The notes under the pieces were generated by a model. It saw only the letters and a list, made by a program, of their open reading frames with translations. It was not told the origin of the DNA and did not search any database. Below, in pieces: positions 1 through 5,239 of a DNA stretch of 5,239 nt. Numbering within the stretch: the first letter of the stretch is position 1; the number at the start of each line of letters is the position of its first letter. Source of the DNA: Halovenus sp. GTDB taxonomy: Archaea > Halobacteriota > Halobacteria > Halobacteriales > Haloarculaceae. A program made the position numbers and the translations under genes. The stretch is from assembly GCA_003551265.1 (NCBI GenBank), contig PUMG01000294.1:1-5239 (forward strand). The letters are read 5' to 3'.

Positions 1-464
1 ATACCGAGATCGTCGCCGTATCCCGCAGCCAGAACATCCGCGAGCGTCACCGCGGAGGCATCGTCGTACCCGAACGCTCCCGGTGTAACGTCCGCCTCGC
101 TCTGACGAAGCAGTTCTACCGGGTCGTACTCGTCTTCCAGTGCCTGGAGGTCGACGACCCGGCCACTGAACTGTTTCGCGTATGCTCGAACAGTCTCAAG
201 GTGGTGAAATCGGATGCTACTTCCCTGGAGAACCTGACCTGGTGATTCGATAAGTCCCATCAGCGAACGGGCTGTAACGCTCTTTCCCGACCCGCTCTCG
301 CCGACGATGCCGACTGTCTCCCCCGGATGAATGTCGAATGAGATGCCATCGACAGCACGGATTGTCTCTTTATCCGTGTAGAACACGGTCTGTAAGTTCT
401 TCACCTTCAGGATGGGGTCCGTTTTCCGTGCGGATTCGGCTGATTGGGCCTCCATCGACATCAT
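1..464 (-). CDS. dppD: Dipeptide/oligopeptide ABC transporter ATP-binding protein, DppD type (3' end outside window)
   Basis: This is the cytoplasmic ATPase subunit that powers the importer encoded by the upstream genes. Only the first 154 codons are present; the gene continues past position 1. Seen directly: a beta-strand opening (ILKVKNLQTVFYT, about residues 18-30), the AVDGISFDI segment (37-45), and a perfect Walker A motif GESGSGKS at 55-62 followed by the SLMGLIESPG helix typical of DppD/OppD. The Q-loop, signature motif and Walker B are not in the window. From residue about 87 the sequence departs from usual DppD proteins: no MIFQDP-like Q-loop appears by residue 154, which implies an insertion of roughly 45 residues or more. 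The start at 464 was chosen because it forms an ATGA overlap with the dppC stop and has GGAGGT five bases upstream; the ATGs at 461 and 455 are alternatives. Family assignment is firm, but substrate specificity and the D-versus-F naming are inferred from order and sequence. Confidence 0.93.
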   Translation of the reverse strand, partial: MMSMEAQSAESARKTDPILKVKNLQTVFYTDKETIRAVDGISFDIHPGETVGIVGESGSGKSVTARSLMGLIESPGQVLQGSSIRFHHLETVRAYAKQFSGRVVDLQALEDEYDPVELLRQSEADVTPGAFGYDDASAVTLADVLAAGYGDDLG

Positions 465-2206
465 CCACCACCTCCAGTCGCCGCGGCCCCACCTTCGACG
501 TCAGCTTCGGGGTCGATGGCGTCCCGAATTCCGTCACCGAGAGCGTTGAACGCGAGAACCACCAGCGTGATCAACAACCCGGAGATCGTGGCGACGTGAT
601 ACGACTGTGTCGAAACGTAGGGCTGTCCCTCGTCGATGAGCCGACCCCACTCGGGCGTTGGTGGGCTGATTCCCAGTCCGAGGAACGTCAATGCAGCTGT
701 GGCGATGATGACGCCACCGATGAGCAACGACGCGTAAATCATGATGTAACCGAGGATGTACGGCGCCATGTGCTTGCGCATTGTGATGAGGGGACGCTGG
801 CCGTAGCTCTTTGCTGCGTCGACCCACTCCTCTTCTGCCACCTGTAACGACGGCCCGCGTAAGGCCCGCCACATCCCGGGCCAGTACGCGAATGCGAATA
901 TTAATGCCAGTAATAACCCTCCGTCGAGCGGCTCCGCTATTGCGTGGTCGGCGTCACGGAAGAGGACGACAATCATCATGACGAGCAACAACACGGGAAT
1001 GGCGATGATGGTGTCGCTGGTCAGGACGACGAGAATGTCGACGAGACCTTTGTAGTAGGCGGTGATGAGCGAGAACGCGATAGCGATGAACGCCGACAGT
1101 CCGATTGCAGTCATCGCAATCACCATCGACGTCTGTGCGCCGTGTGCGAGATGTGTTAACATATCCTGTCCTCTGGGTGTCGTGCCGAGCGGTGCCCAGC
1201 GGTCGTACTGGTCGTAACTCATCGGCCCGACGTTCGAGTCACTGCCGTCTGAACGGGTATTGATGTTCGCCTGCCCGTGAAGTATCGTCTCAACCTCTCC
1301 GTCGTCGTTGAGATACTGGAACTCGTAGTCGCTGTTGAACGGTTGCATGACGTTGTGTTCCAGCGGAACCGGGCTGAGGGCGGGAGCGAATGCACCCATA
1401 ACGAGGAAGCTGAAGACAATGAACAGTCCGAACAGTCCCCAGCGGTGGGCACGCAGGCGGCGAACCGTGTCGTCAGTTGGCGTCCAGTCGGCCTGTCGAT
1501 AGTGTGTGCGGAAGACGTTGTATCCCTTCCAGACCCAGAACAGACAGACGAACGCGTACACCCAGACGAGGACGAACCGTATCGCCCAGGCCCAGGCCGG
1601 AGAGAGACCGAGGAACGTCCCCTCCCAGCCACCGTCGGGGCTTCTGTGGCCCATGTTCGGAATCGTCTCGTGGCTGGTCAGTGTCGGGACGTTCGACAGT
1701 GAGTCGAGAACCGATGTTACGAAAGCGATCTCGTTCTGTACGAACCCACCAAGTGGTGTAAACGCGAGCGTTCCTGCCACAACAGCCAGTACTCCCGTCA
1801 GCGCGAGCCTGTCGAGAAGAATTCGGCGCTTGCGGCGGACGCTGACACCCAGTCGAGCCACAATCTGTACGGGGATGACGAACGCGTGGATCAACACTGC
1901 GAGGACAAATAGAACGGACAGGGCGACGAGGTCAGCCGCAAGCGCACCGGCGAGTGCTCCGAGTGTGTCGGCGACGTTATCACCAACCCATCCGGGAATC
2001 GAGATGAAACCCCGGAGTGCAAACGCGAGTCCGGAGGCAATTTCGAGGAAACCGCCGACCCATCTCCCGAACTCGAGCAGAATCAACACGGCAGCGCCAC
2101 CGAACCACAGGAGCGCTGGCCGTGGATTCTCTCTGACTCGGTCGCGGAGGGTGTCATCCAATTCGTCCATCTCGTCCATACGCAGGTCTGTGTCAGTCTT
2201 GCTCAT
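461..2206 (-). CDS. dppC: Dipeptide/oligopeptide ABC transporter permease, DppC type, with long N-terminal membrane extension
   Basis: This is one of the two membrane subunits of the importer. The 581 residues compare with about 300 in a usual DppC. The C-terminal part (about 245-570) is a standard DppC core: first helix about 254-276, an LGTTPRGQDML motif at 340-350, helices at about 357-384, 388-415 and 428-446, an EAA coupling loop (EEEWVDAAKSYG, 458-469, followed by the RKHMAPY segment) that should contact the ATPase, then helices at about 484-508 and 537-557, ending near LGDGIRDAIDP. Residues 1-244 are extra: an acidic start, then about four predicted helices (about 33-52, 90-114, 131-152, 203-227). 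An even number keeps the core in the same orientation. The loop after the core's first helix is also long (about 277-338) and acidic or polar. The start at 2206 overlaps the dppB stop by ATGA; only a weak GTGGGG precedes it, so coupling to dppB is likely. The tail ends in four glycines whose codons carry the dppD ribosome-binding site. Confidence 0.95.
   Translation of the reverse strand: MSKTDTDLRMDEMDELDDTLRDRVRENPRPALLWFGGAAVLILLEFGRWVGGFLEIASGLAFALRGFISIPGWVGDNVADTLGALAGALAADLVALSVLFVLAVLIHAFVIPVQIVARLGVSVRRKRRILLDRLALTGVLAVVAGTLAFTPLGGFVQNEIAFVTSVLDSLSNVPTLTSHETIPNMGHRSPDGGWEGTFLGLSPAWAWAIRFVLVWVYAFVCLFWVWKGYNVFRTHYRQADWTPTDDTVRRLRAHRWGLFGLFIVFSFLVMGAFAPALSPVPLEHNVMQPFNSDYEFQYLNDDGEVETILHGQANINTRSDGSDSNVGPMSYDQYDRWAPLGTTPRGQDMLTHLAHGAQTSMVIAMTAIGLSAFIAIAFSLITAYYKGLVDILVVLTSDTIIAIPVLLLVMMIVVLFRDADHAIAEPLDGGLLLALIFAFAYWPGMWRALRGPSLQVAEEEWVDAAKSYGQRPLITMRKHMAPYILGYIMIYASLLIGGVIIATAALTFLGLGISPPTPEWGRLIDEGQPYVSTQSYHVATISGLLITLVVLAFNALGDGIRDAIDPEADVEGGAAATGGGG
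470..475 (-). promoter_or_regulatory. Strong ribosome-binding site for dppD inside the dppC 3' end
   Basis: GGAGGT on the minus strand is a full match to the anti-Shine-Dalgarno end of archaeal 16S rRNA. It lies five bases before the ATG at 464 and eight before the ATG at 461. The same bases are the Gly-Gly codons of the dppC tail. It supports starting dppD at 464 or 461 rather than at the later ATG at 455, and it suggests that dppD can initiate on its own as well as by coupling. Confidence 0.75.
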
Positions 2207-3255
2207 CGTTCGTACCCCACTCGTGGGTCGATTATCGTGTACAGGAAGTCCTGCAGGATGTTGATACCAATGATTATCAGTGTGAACATGAACAGCAACG
2301 AACCGGCAAGTGGGACATCACCACCCGTGATTGCGAGGAAGAAAATCCTGCCGAGGCCGTTGATGTTGAAGATGACCTCGATGATGACTGACCCGCCGAT
2401 GAGGATGAACGCCTCGTTCGAGATGACCGGCACGAGCGGAATCAGTGCGTTCCGGAAGATGTGTTTCCAGACGATCTTTTTGGTTTTGAGGCCTTTCGCT
2501 TTCGCTGTCTCGACGTAGTTCGAGTTCACGTTCTCGAGCACAGCAGTTCGACTCAGACGTAACTCGGTTCCCATCGACGCAGAGCCAAGCACCAGCGCAG
2601 GCGGGAGGATTCGCTTGATGTCACGACCCAGGTCATTGAAGTCGATACCCGTTGGAACAGGAATCGGACCGATGTTCGTCGTCGAGAAGAAGTCGAGCGC
2701 TGGTGTGCCGGTGACGCTGTTTATCTCGGGTCCGAAGGTGTACCAGTCGAACGGAATTGTTCCGCCACCGTCGAGCGAACGCATGAGCGCCAGCACCATC
2801 ACACCGAGCCAGAAGTTGGGCATTGCATACCAGAGGATGCCACCCGCTGAAGCGACATAATCCCCCCATGTGTTCGGGTTAAGACCCGCGTAGAATCCGA
2901 GCGGGATACCGATAAACAGCGGGAGTAGTATGGCCCAGAAACCGAGCCAGAGCGTCGGCGGGCCAGCCGAGAGGATGACGTCACGGACGTGGCGGTCTCC
3001 CTGGACGACCCACGACTGCCCCTCGAAGACGAGCATCTCCTGTAGGAACTGCAGGTACTGCTCCCAGAGCGGGTCGTTGAGTCCAAGTCGCTCGCGCATA
3101 CGTAACGCATCTGCACCGGTCGCGTCCGGTCCGAGTCGTGCTGCGACCGGGTCGAGCGGTCCCATCCTGAGCAGCACGAACATGAACGTGATGACGAGAA
3201 AGACGACTGGAATCGCCAGCAGCACCCGTTTCAGAAAGTACGTCCAGCGACTCAT
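2203..3255 (-). CDS. dppB: Dipeptide/oligopeptide ABC transporter permease, DppB type
   Basis: This is the partner membrane subunit that forms the translocation pore with the DppC-type protein. It is 350 residues, near the family norm. It begins with the classic DppB start: a short cytoplasmic segment, a first helix (about 9-30) and then MGPLDPVAARLGP, matching the usual GDP-rich loop. Further helices are likely at about 100-122, 134-158, 214-232, 279-297 and 316-338. The EAA coupling loop is clear: NYVETAKAKGLKTKKIVWKH at 246-265, followed by FRNALIPL. The end, DFLYTIIDPRVGYER, is the standard DppB C-terminus. A long outward loop at about 162-212 carries little recognisable sequence. The ATG at 3255 gives the canonical N-terminus; upstream there is only a weak GAGTGA-type ribosome-binding match. 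The stop overlaps the dppC start by four bases. The gene is 193 bases downstream of the binding-protein stop. Identification is firm; the peptide substrate is assumed from the family. Confidence 0.96.
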   Translation of the reverse strand: MSRWTYFLKRVLLAIPVVFLVITFMFVLLRMGPLDPVAARLGPDATGADALRMRERLGLNDPLWEQYLQFLQEMLVFEGQSWVVQGDRHVRDVILSAGPPTLWLGFWAILLPLFIGIPLGFYAGLNPNTWGDYVASAGGILWYAMPNFWLGVMVLALMRSLDGGGTIPFDWYTFGPEINSVTGTPALDFFSTTNIGPIPVPTGIDFNDLGRDIKRILPPALVLGSASMGTELRLSRTAVLENVNSNYVETAKAKGLKTKKIVWKHIFRNALIPLVPVISNEAFILIGGSVIIEVIFNINGLGRIFFLAITGGDVPLAGSLLFMFTLIIIGINILQDFLYTIIDPRVGYER

Positions 3256-3324
3256 GCTATCTCACTCGCAGATAAGCCGTAATTCGAGCGGTGCTTCATG
3301 CTCACATCTGGGCCGGTTGTTCTC

Positions 3325-3330
3325 ATATAT
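3325..3330 (-). promoter_or_regulatory. Possible archaeal TATA element for dppBCD
   Basis: On the minus strand the sequence reads GGGAGATATATGAGAAC, with ATATAT about 70 bases upstream of the dppB ATG. A TATA box here would place a transcription start near 3300 and leave a leader of about 45 bases. There is no convincing purine-rich BRE directly upstream, so this is a weak candidate for an internal promoter. Read-through from the binding-protein gene is the alternative. Confidence 0.22.
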
Positions 3331-3413
3331 CTCCCGCTTTGGAATCGACTTTCAGCGGCCGGTATCTGTTCTGTTCCGAGGACTCTCGTCGGGGACCAGT
3401 CACTCATACTGTT

Positions 3414-3437
3414 GGAGGGGAAATTCGTCGGAGGGGA
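3414..3437. repeat. Short direct repeat GGAGGGGA downstream of the binding-protein stop
   Basis: The 8-mer GGAGGGGA (+ strand; TCCCCTCC in the direction of transcription) occurs at 3414-3421 and 3430-3437, with a 16-base period and an A/T-rich spacer. It lies 12 to 35 bases past the stop codon at 3449. It could be a regulator site, part of an RNA processing or termination region, or chance. Confidence 0.4.
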
Positions 3438-3448
3438 TTGGCTCGTAT

Positions 3449-5239
3449 TCAGTCGGCCATCTCGTCGAGTTCGGTCTGCCAGTCGAGCCAGTAGCCAGTC
3501 GCCTCGGTCGGCATCAGCGCGGTTTCGGTGTTCTTCGGTTCGAAACCGAAGTGGCCGTAGGCGGGGTCTGCCCAGCTCCAGATCCAGCCGATGGTCCACA
3601 TGTCGAGGTCACCGTCTTCACCCTGCGCGATGAGCGTCCCGAACTCGGCCTCGTCGAGGTCGAACTCGACGCCAGTCCCGGCGAGTTTGTCCCGGGTCAG
3701 CTGTGCCGCCTCCTGGAACGCAACGTCGTCGTAGGTTGTGAGCGTCAGCTCGAACGGATCTGCCTCCGTGTACCCGCCCTCTTCGAGCACCTGCTGTGCG
3801 GATTCGAGGTCAGTCTCGTTGGGACTGTACGGCCACGCCGGAAGCCACTCCTCGTCGTACTGGTCGGGACCCGTCGGCCAGATAGAGGGTGGCGTGAAGC
3901 TGAACGCTTCGACTCCCCGTCCCTCGAAGATTTCGTTGACCATCTCCTCGTGGTCGGTCACGTAGGCAACAGCCTGGCGGACCTCCCGTGGCACTCTGGT
4001 GGCGTTGAATCCGAAGTAGAACGTGCTGAGTTCGGCAACCTGGAGGTAGTTCACCGTCTCGTCGTTGGGGATGGGTCCGTACGTTCCGATTCCCCGCCCG
4101 AGGTCGTCCTCCTCTTCGATGTCGACGAGGTCCTGGTCGTAAAACGGCGTCGGTACACCGATAATGTCGGCGTTTTGCTCCTCCGCGCCGTACGTCCAGA
4201 TTGCGTCGTCGTTCTCGATGATTTCCCAGTGGACCGCCTCGACATCCGCAACCTCGCCCCAGTAGCCGTCAAAGCGGGTGACCTGTACTTCCTCGTCAAT
4301 CTCGAAGAAGTCGAGTTCGAACGGTCCGGTACCGTTTGCCATTTCCGTTCGGAACTCGTCGTGTTCGACCTCGCCGTCGTATCCCTCGATGTCTCCGACG
4401 ATTCCCTCGGGAACGACCGAGAACCCACCGTAGGAGATGATGTCCAGCGCACCCGGGTTGGGGTTGACGAGCGTCATCTCGAACGTGTAGTCGTCGACCA
4501 CTTCGAGACCGAGCGAGTCTGGAACCACTCCACCATCTTCGTCGGTCTCGTGTTCGATTCCCAGGAAGCCAGCGGTACCGAGAATGAACACTCCCCGTTC
4601 ACTGTTTGGGGACTCCGCGAGACGCCGCCACGAGTACACGACGTCGTCTGCCGTCAGTTCCGTTCCGTCGTGGAACTCGACTCCCTCTTTGAGTTCGAAC
4701 GTCCAGGTGACGTCGTCGTCAGCCAGTTCGACACCCTCTATCAGGTGGTTTTCGAGTTCGGGAACCCCGTCCACGTACTGAACGATTGTCTCGTACATCT
4801 GCTGGATGACGACGGCGGAGGCCGTGTCCGTCGACATGATCGGGTCGAGTTCGTCGAACGTGCTGTTTATCATGTTCAGCGTGTCGTCGCCCTCGACGGT
4901 CGTCCGGTTGTGCTGCTGGTGGTGACCGCCCAGCGCACCCGTCGGCGGCACGTCCACCCAGTCGAACCAGAACCGCTCGTTGAGGTTGTGATACAGCGGC
5001 AACACGATGACGTCGTCGAGAACCGCCTGCTCTATCTCGACGTACGCCTCGTTTCGGAGGTCTTCGGCTTCGGGTTCGGGGTTTGCCTCGATACGCTCCC
5101 ACGCGGCCTGTGCCCGGTCCGCGTTGGTCATCTCCGGCTCGGGTTCATCGTCGTCAGCGTCGTCCTCCGGGTCCGGGTCGGGTTCATCGTCGTCGGTGTC
5201 GTCGTCCGGCTCTATCGGATCGTCGTCGGTGTCGTCCAC
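3449..5239 (-). CDS. ABC transporter substrate-binding protein, family 5 (SBP_bac_5), with permuted or fused segment order; 5' end outside window
   Basis: This is the solute-capture component of the importer, expected outside the membrane as a lipoprotein. 596 codons are visible and the frame is open to the window edge, so the GTG at 5239 should not be taken as the start; no signal peptide or lipobox is present. Order along the visible chain: an Asp/Glu/Pro-rich linker (1-36); a segment resembling the C-terminal end of haloarchaeal family-5 proteins (37-116, with RNEAYVEIEQAVLDD, LPLYHNLNERFWFDWVDVP and GALGGHHQQHNRTT); then the mature N-terminal phrase TLNMINSTFDELDPIMSTDT (120-139); the family signature region around FHDGTELTADDVVYSWRRL (189-207); VPEGIVGDIEGYDGE (276-290); YFGFNATRVPREVRQAVAY (408-426); and the late-domain TIGWIWSWADP (549-559). 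It stops at WLDWQTELDEMAD, where other family members continue into the C-terminal segment. Either this is a circular permutation, or an upstream copy is fused to a truncated second copy. The family call is secure; the architecture is unresolved. Confidence 0.92.
   Translation of the reverse strand: MDDTDDDPIEPDDDTDDDEPDPDPEDDADDDEPEPEMTNADRAQAAWERIEANPEPEAEDLRNEAYVEIEQAVLDDVIVLPLYHNLNERFWFDWVDVPPTGALGGHHQQHNRTTVEGDDTLNMINSTFDELDPIMSTDTASAVVIQQMYETIVQYVDGVPELENHLIEGVELADDDVTWTFELKEGVEFHDGTELTADDVVYSWRRLAESPNSERGVFILGTAGFLGIEHETDEDGGVVPDSLGLEVVDDYTFEMTLVNPNPGALDIISYGGFSVVPEGIVGDIEGYDGEVEHDEFRTEMANGTGPFELDFFEIDEEVQVTRFDGYWGEVADVEAVHWEIIENDDAIWTYGAEEQNADIIGVPTPFYDQDLVDIEEEDDLGRGIGTYGPIPNDETVNYLQVAELSTFYFGFNATRVPREVRQAVAYVTDHEEMVNEIFEGRGVEAFSFTPPSIWPTGPDQYDEEWLPAWPYSPNETDLESAQQVLEEGGYTEADPFELTLTTYDDVAFQEAAQLTRDKLAGTGVEFDLDEAEFGTLIAQGEDGDLDMWTIGWIWSWADPAYGHFGFEPKNTETALMPTEATGYWLDWQTELDEMAD
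4892..5131 (-). other. Displaced C-terminal-type segment of the substrate-binding protein
   Basis: Codons 37-116 of the visible binding-protein frame encode a helix (ADRAQAAWERIEANPEPEAE), then RNEAYVEIEQAVLDDVIVLP, LYHNLNERFWFDWVDVPPTG and ALGGHHQQHNRTT. From knowledge of haloarchaeal family-5 binding proteins, this type of sequence normally forms the last 80 or so residues of the protein, closing lobe I. Here it runs in frame, without a stop, into the sequence that normally follows the lipoprotein linker (TLNMINST, from codon 120). The join lies at about 4882-4894. I infer rearrangement or gene fusion; an alignment would settle which residues are equivalent. Confidence 0.65.
5132..5239 (-). 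repeat. Low-complexity acidic linker made of imperfect tandem repeats
   Basis: The first 36 visible codons of the binding-protein frame encode only D, E, P, T, A and I, apart from the edge codon. Related units occur three times (DDTDDDPIEP, DDDTDDDEP, DDADDDEPEP). At the DNA level the + strand 17-mer TCGGGTTCATCGTCGTC occurs at 5139-5155 and 5178-5194, and the 18-mer ATCGTCGTCGGTGTCGTC occurs at 5186-5203 and 5219-5236. The spacings are 39 and 33 bases, multiples of three, so copy changes would keep the frame. Such acidic stretches are common after the lipobox in haloarchaeal lipoproteins, but they also occur as interdomain linkers. The repeat continues to the window edge and may extend beyond it. 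Confidence 0.8.

Larger units (their letters stand above)
3256..3448. other. Intergenic gap between the binding-protein gene and dppB
   Basis: This 193-base stretch is the only non-coding gap of note and is visibly more A/T-rich than its neighbours. It contains a TATA-like ATATAT, a short GGAGGGGA direct repeat close to the binding-protein stop, and an open frame of 51 codons (3407-3252, minus strand) that lacks a ribosome-binding site and haloarchaeal codon or amino-acid bias. I see no tRNA or other RNA gene, no strong hairpin and no oligo-T run that would mark a clear archaeal terminator. In family-5 operons a gap here often lets the binding protein be made in excess of the permeases; that role is inference. 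Confidence 0.6.

Noticed and set aside
338..847. Plus-strand open frame of 169 codons opposite dppD and dppC
   Set aside because: It spans the antisense of two real genes and their overlap, and its composition is basic and serine-rich, unlike haloarchaeal proteins.
1506..2264. Long plus-strand open frame of 252 codons opposite dppC
   Set aside because: It lies wholly antisense to a well-supported permease gene, is rich in R, S, T and P with no recognisable domain, and is typical of antisense frames in GC-rich coding DNA.
3381..3408. Possible hairpin around GACT...AGTC in the gap
   Set aside because: The stem is only four base pairs with a long loop, and it lacks a following T run, so it does not support a terminator call.
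3252..3599. 115-codon minus-strand frame beginning inside the binding-protein gene
   Set aside because: Its first part is an alternative frame of the binding-protein 3' end (R- and D-rich, no domain). Only the last 51 codons lie outside a gene, and those are treated separately as a doubtful ORF.
4719..5102. 127-codon minus-strand frame within the binding-protein gene
   Set aside because: It is a shifted frame of the true coding sequence, with very arginine-rich translation and no signal peptide or motif.
5129..5131. Internal ATG (codon 37) as the true start of the binding protein
   Set aside because: It would give a protein with no secretion signal, and the only purine-rich sequence upstream directly abuts the ATG without proper spacing. 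The frame is open to the window edge, so the start is most likely beyond 5239.
1..5239. CRISPR arrays, insertion sequences, tRNA or rRNA genes
   Set aside because: I saw no spaced repeats of CRISPR length, no transposase-like frame, no terminal inverted repeats and no tRNA-like cloverleaf; nearly all bases are taken up by transporter genes.

Overview
The window reads as part of one minus-strand operon from a halophilic archaeon (class Halobacteria). It encodes an ABC importer of the dipeptide/oligopeptide (Dpp/Opp, family 5) type. The haloarchaeal assignment rests on four things seen in the sequence: very Asp/Glu-rich proteins, a substrate-binding protein with phrasing typical of haloarchaeal family-5 binding proteins, GC-rich third codon positions, and a strong GGAGGT ribosome-binding site matching the archaeal 16S rRNA tail. 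I cannot name a genus.

Layout in transcription order, from high to low coordinates: (1) 5239-3449, a substrate-binding protein gene whose 5' end lies outside the window; (2) 3448-3256, a 193-base gap holding a weak TATA-like element, a short direct repeat and a doubtful 51-codon ORF; (3) 3255-2203, the DppB-type permease; (4) 2206-461, a DppC-type permease almost twice the usual length; (5) 464-1, the start of a DppD-type ATPase that runs off the low-coordinate end. The last two junctions are 4-base ATGA stop/start overlaps, so dppB, dppC and dppD are almost certainly co-transcribed and translationally coupled. A second ATPase (DppF) would be expected beyond position 1.

The parts should work together as follows. 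The extracytoplasmic binding protein captures a peptide or similar solute, DppB and DppC form the membrane channel, and the ATPase engages both permeases through their EAA loops to drive import. The true substrate cannot be read from sequence.

The most unusual feature is the order of segments in the binding protein. A stretch that looks like the C-terminal end of a haloarchaeal family-5 binding protein (about 4892-5131) lies in frame before the stretch that looks like the mature N-terminus (from about 4882). The reading frame then stops at 3449, where that C-terminal segment would normally begin. This is either a circularly permuted binding protein, the end of a fused tandem pair whose second copy is truncated, or an assembly artefact. 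Other notable points are a four-helix N-terminal extension on DppC, an insertion between Walker A and the Q-loop in DppD, and a ribosome-binding site written into the glycine codons at the end of dppC.
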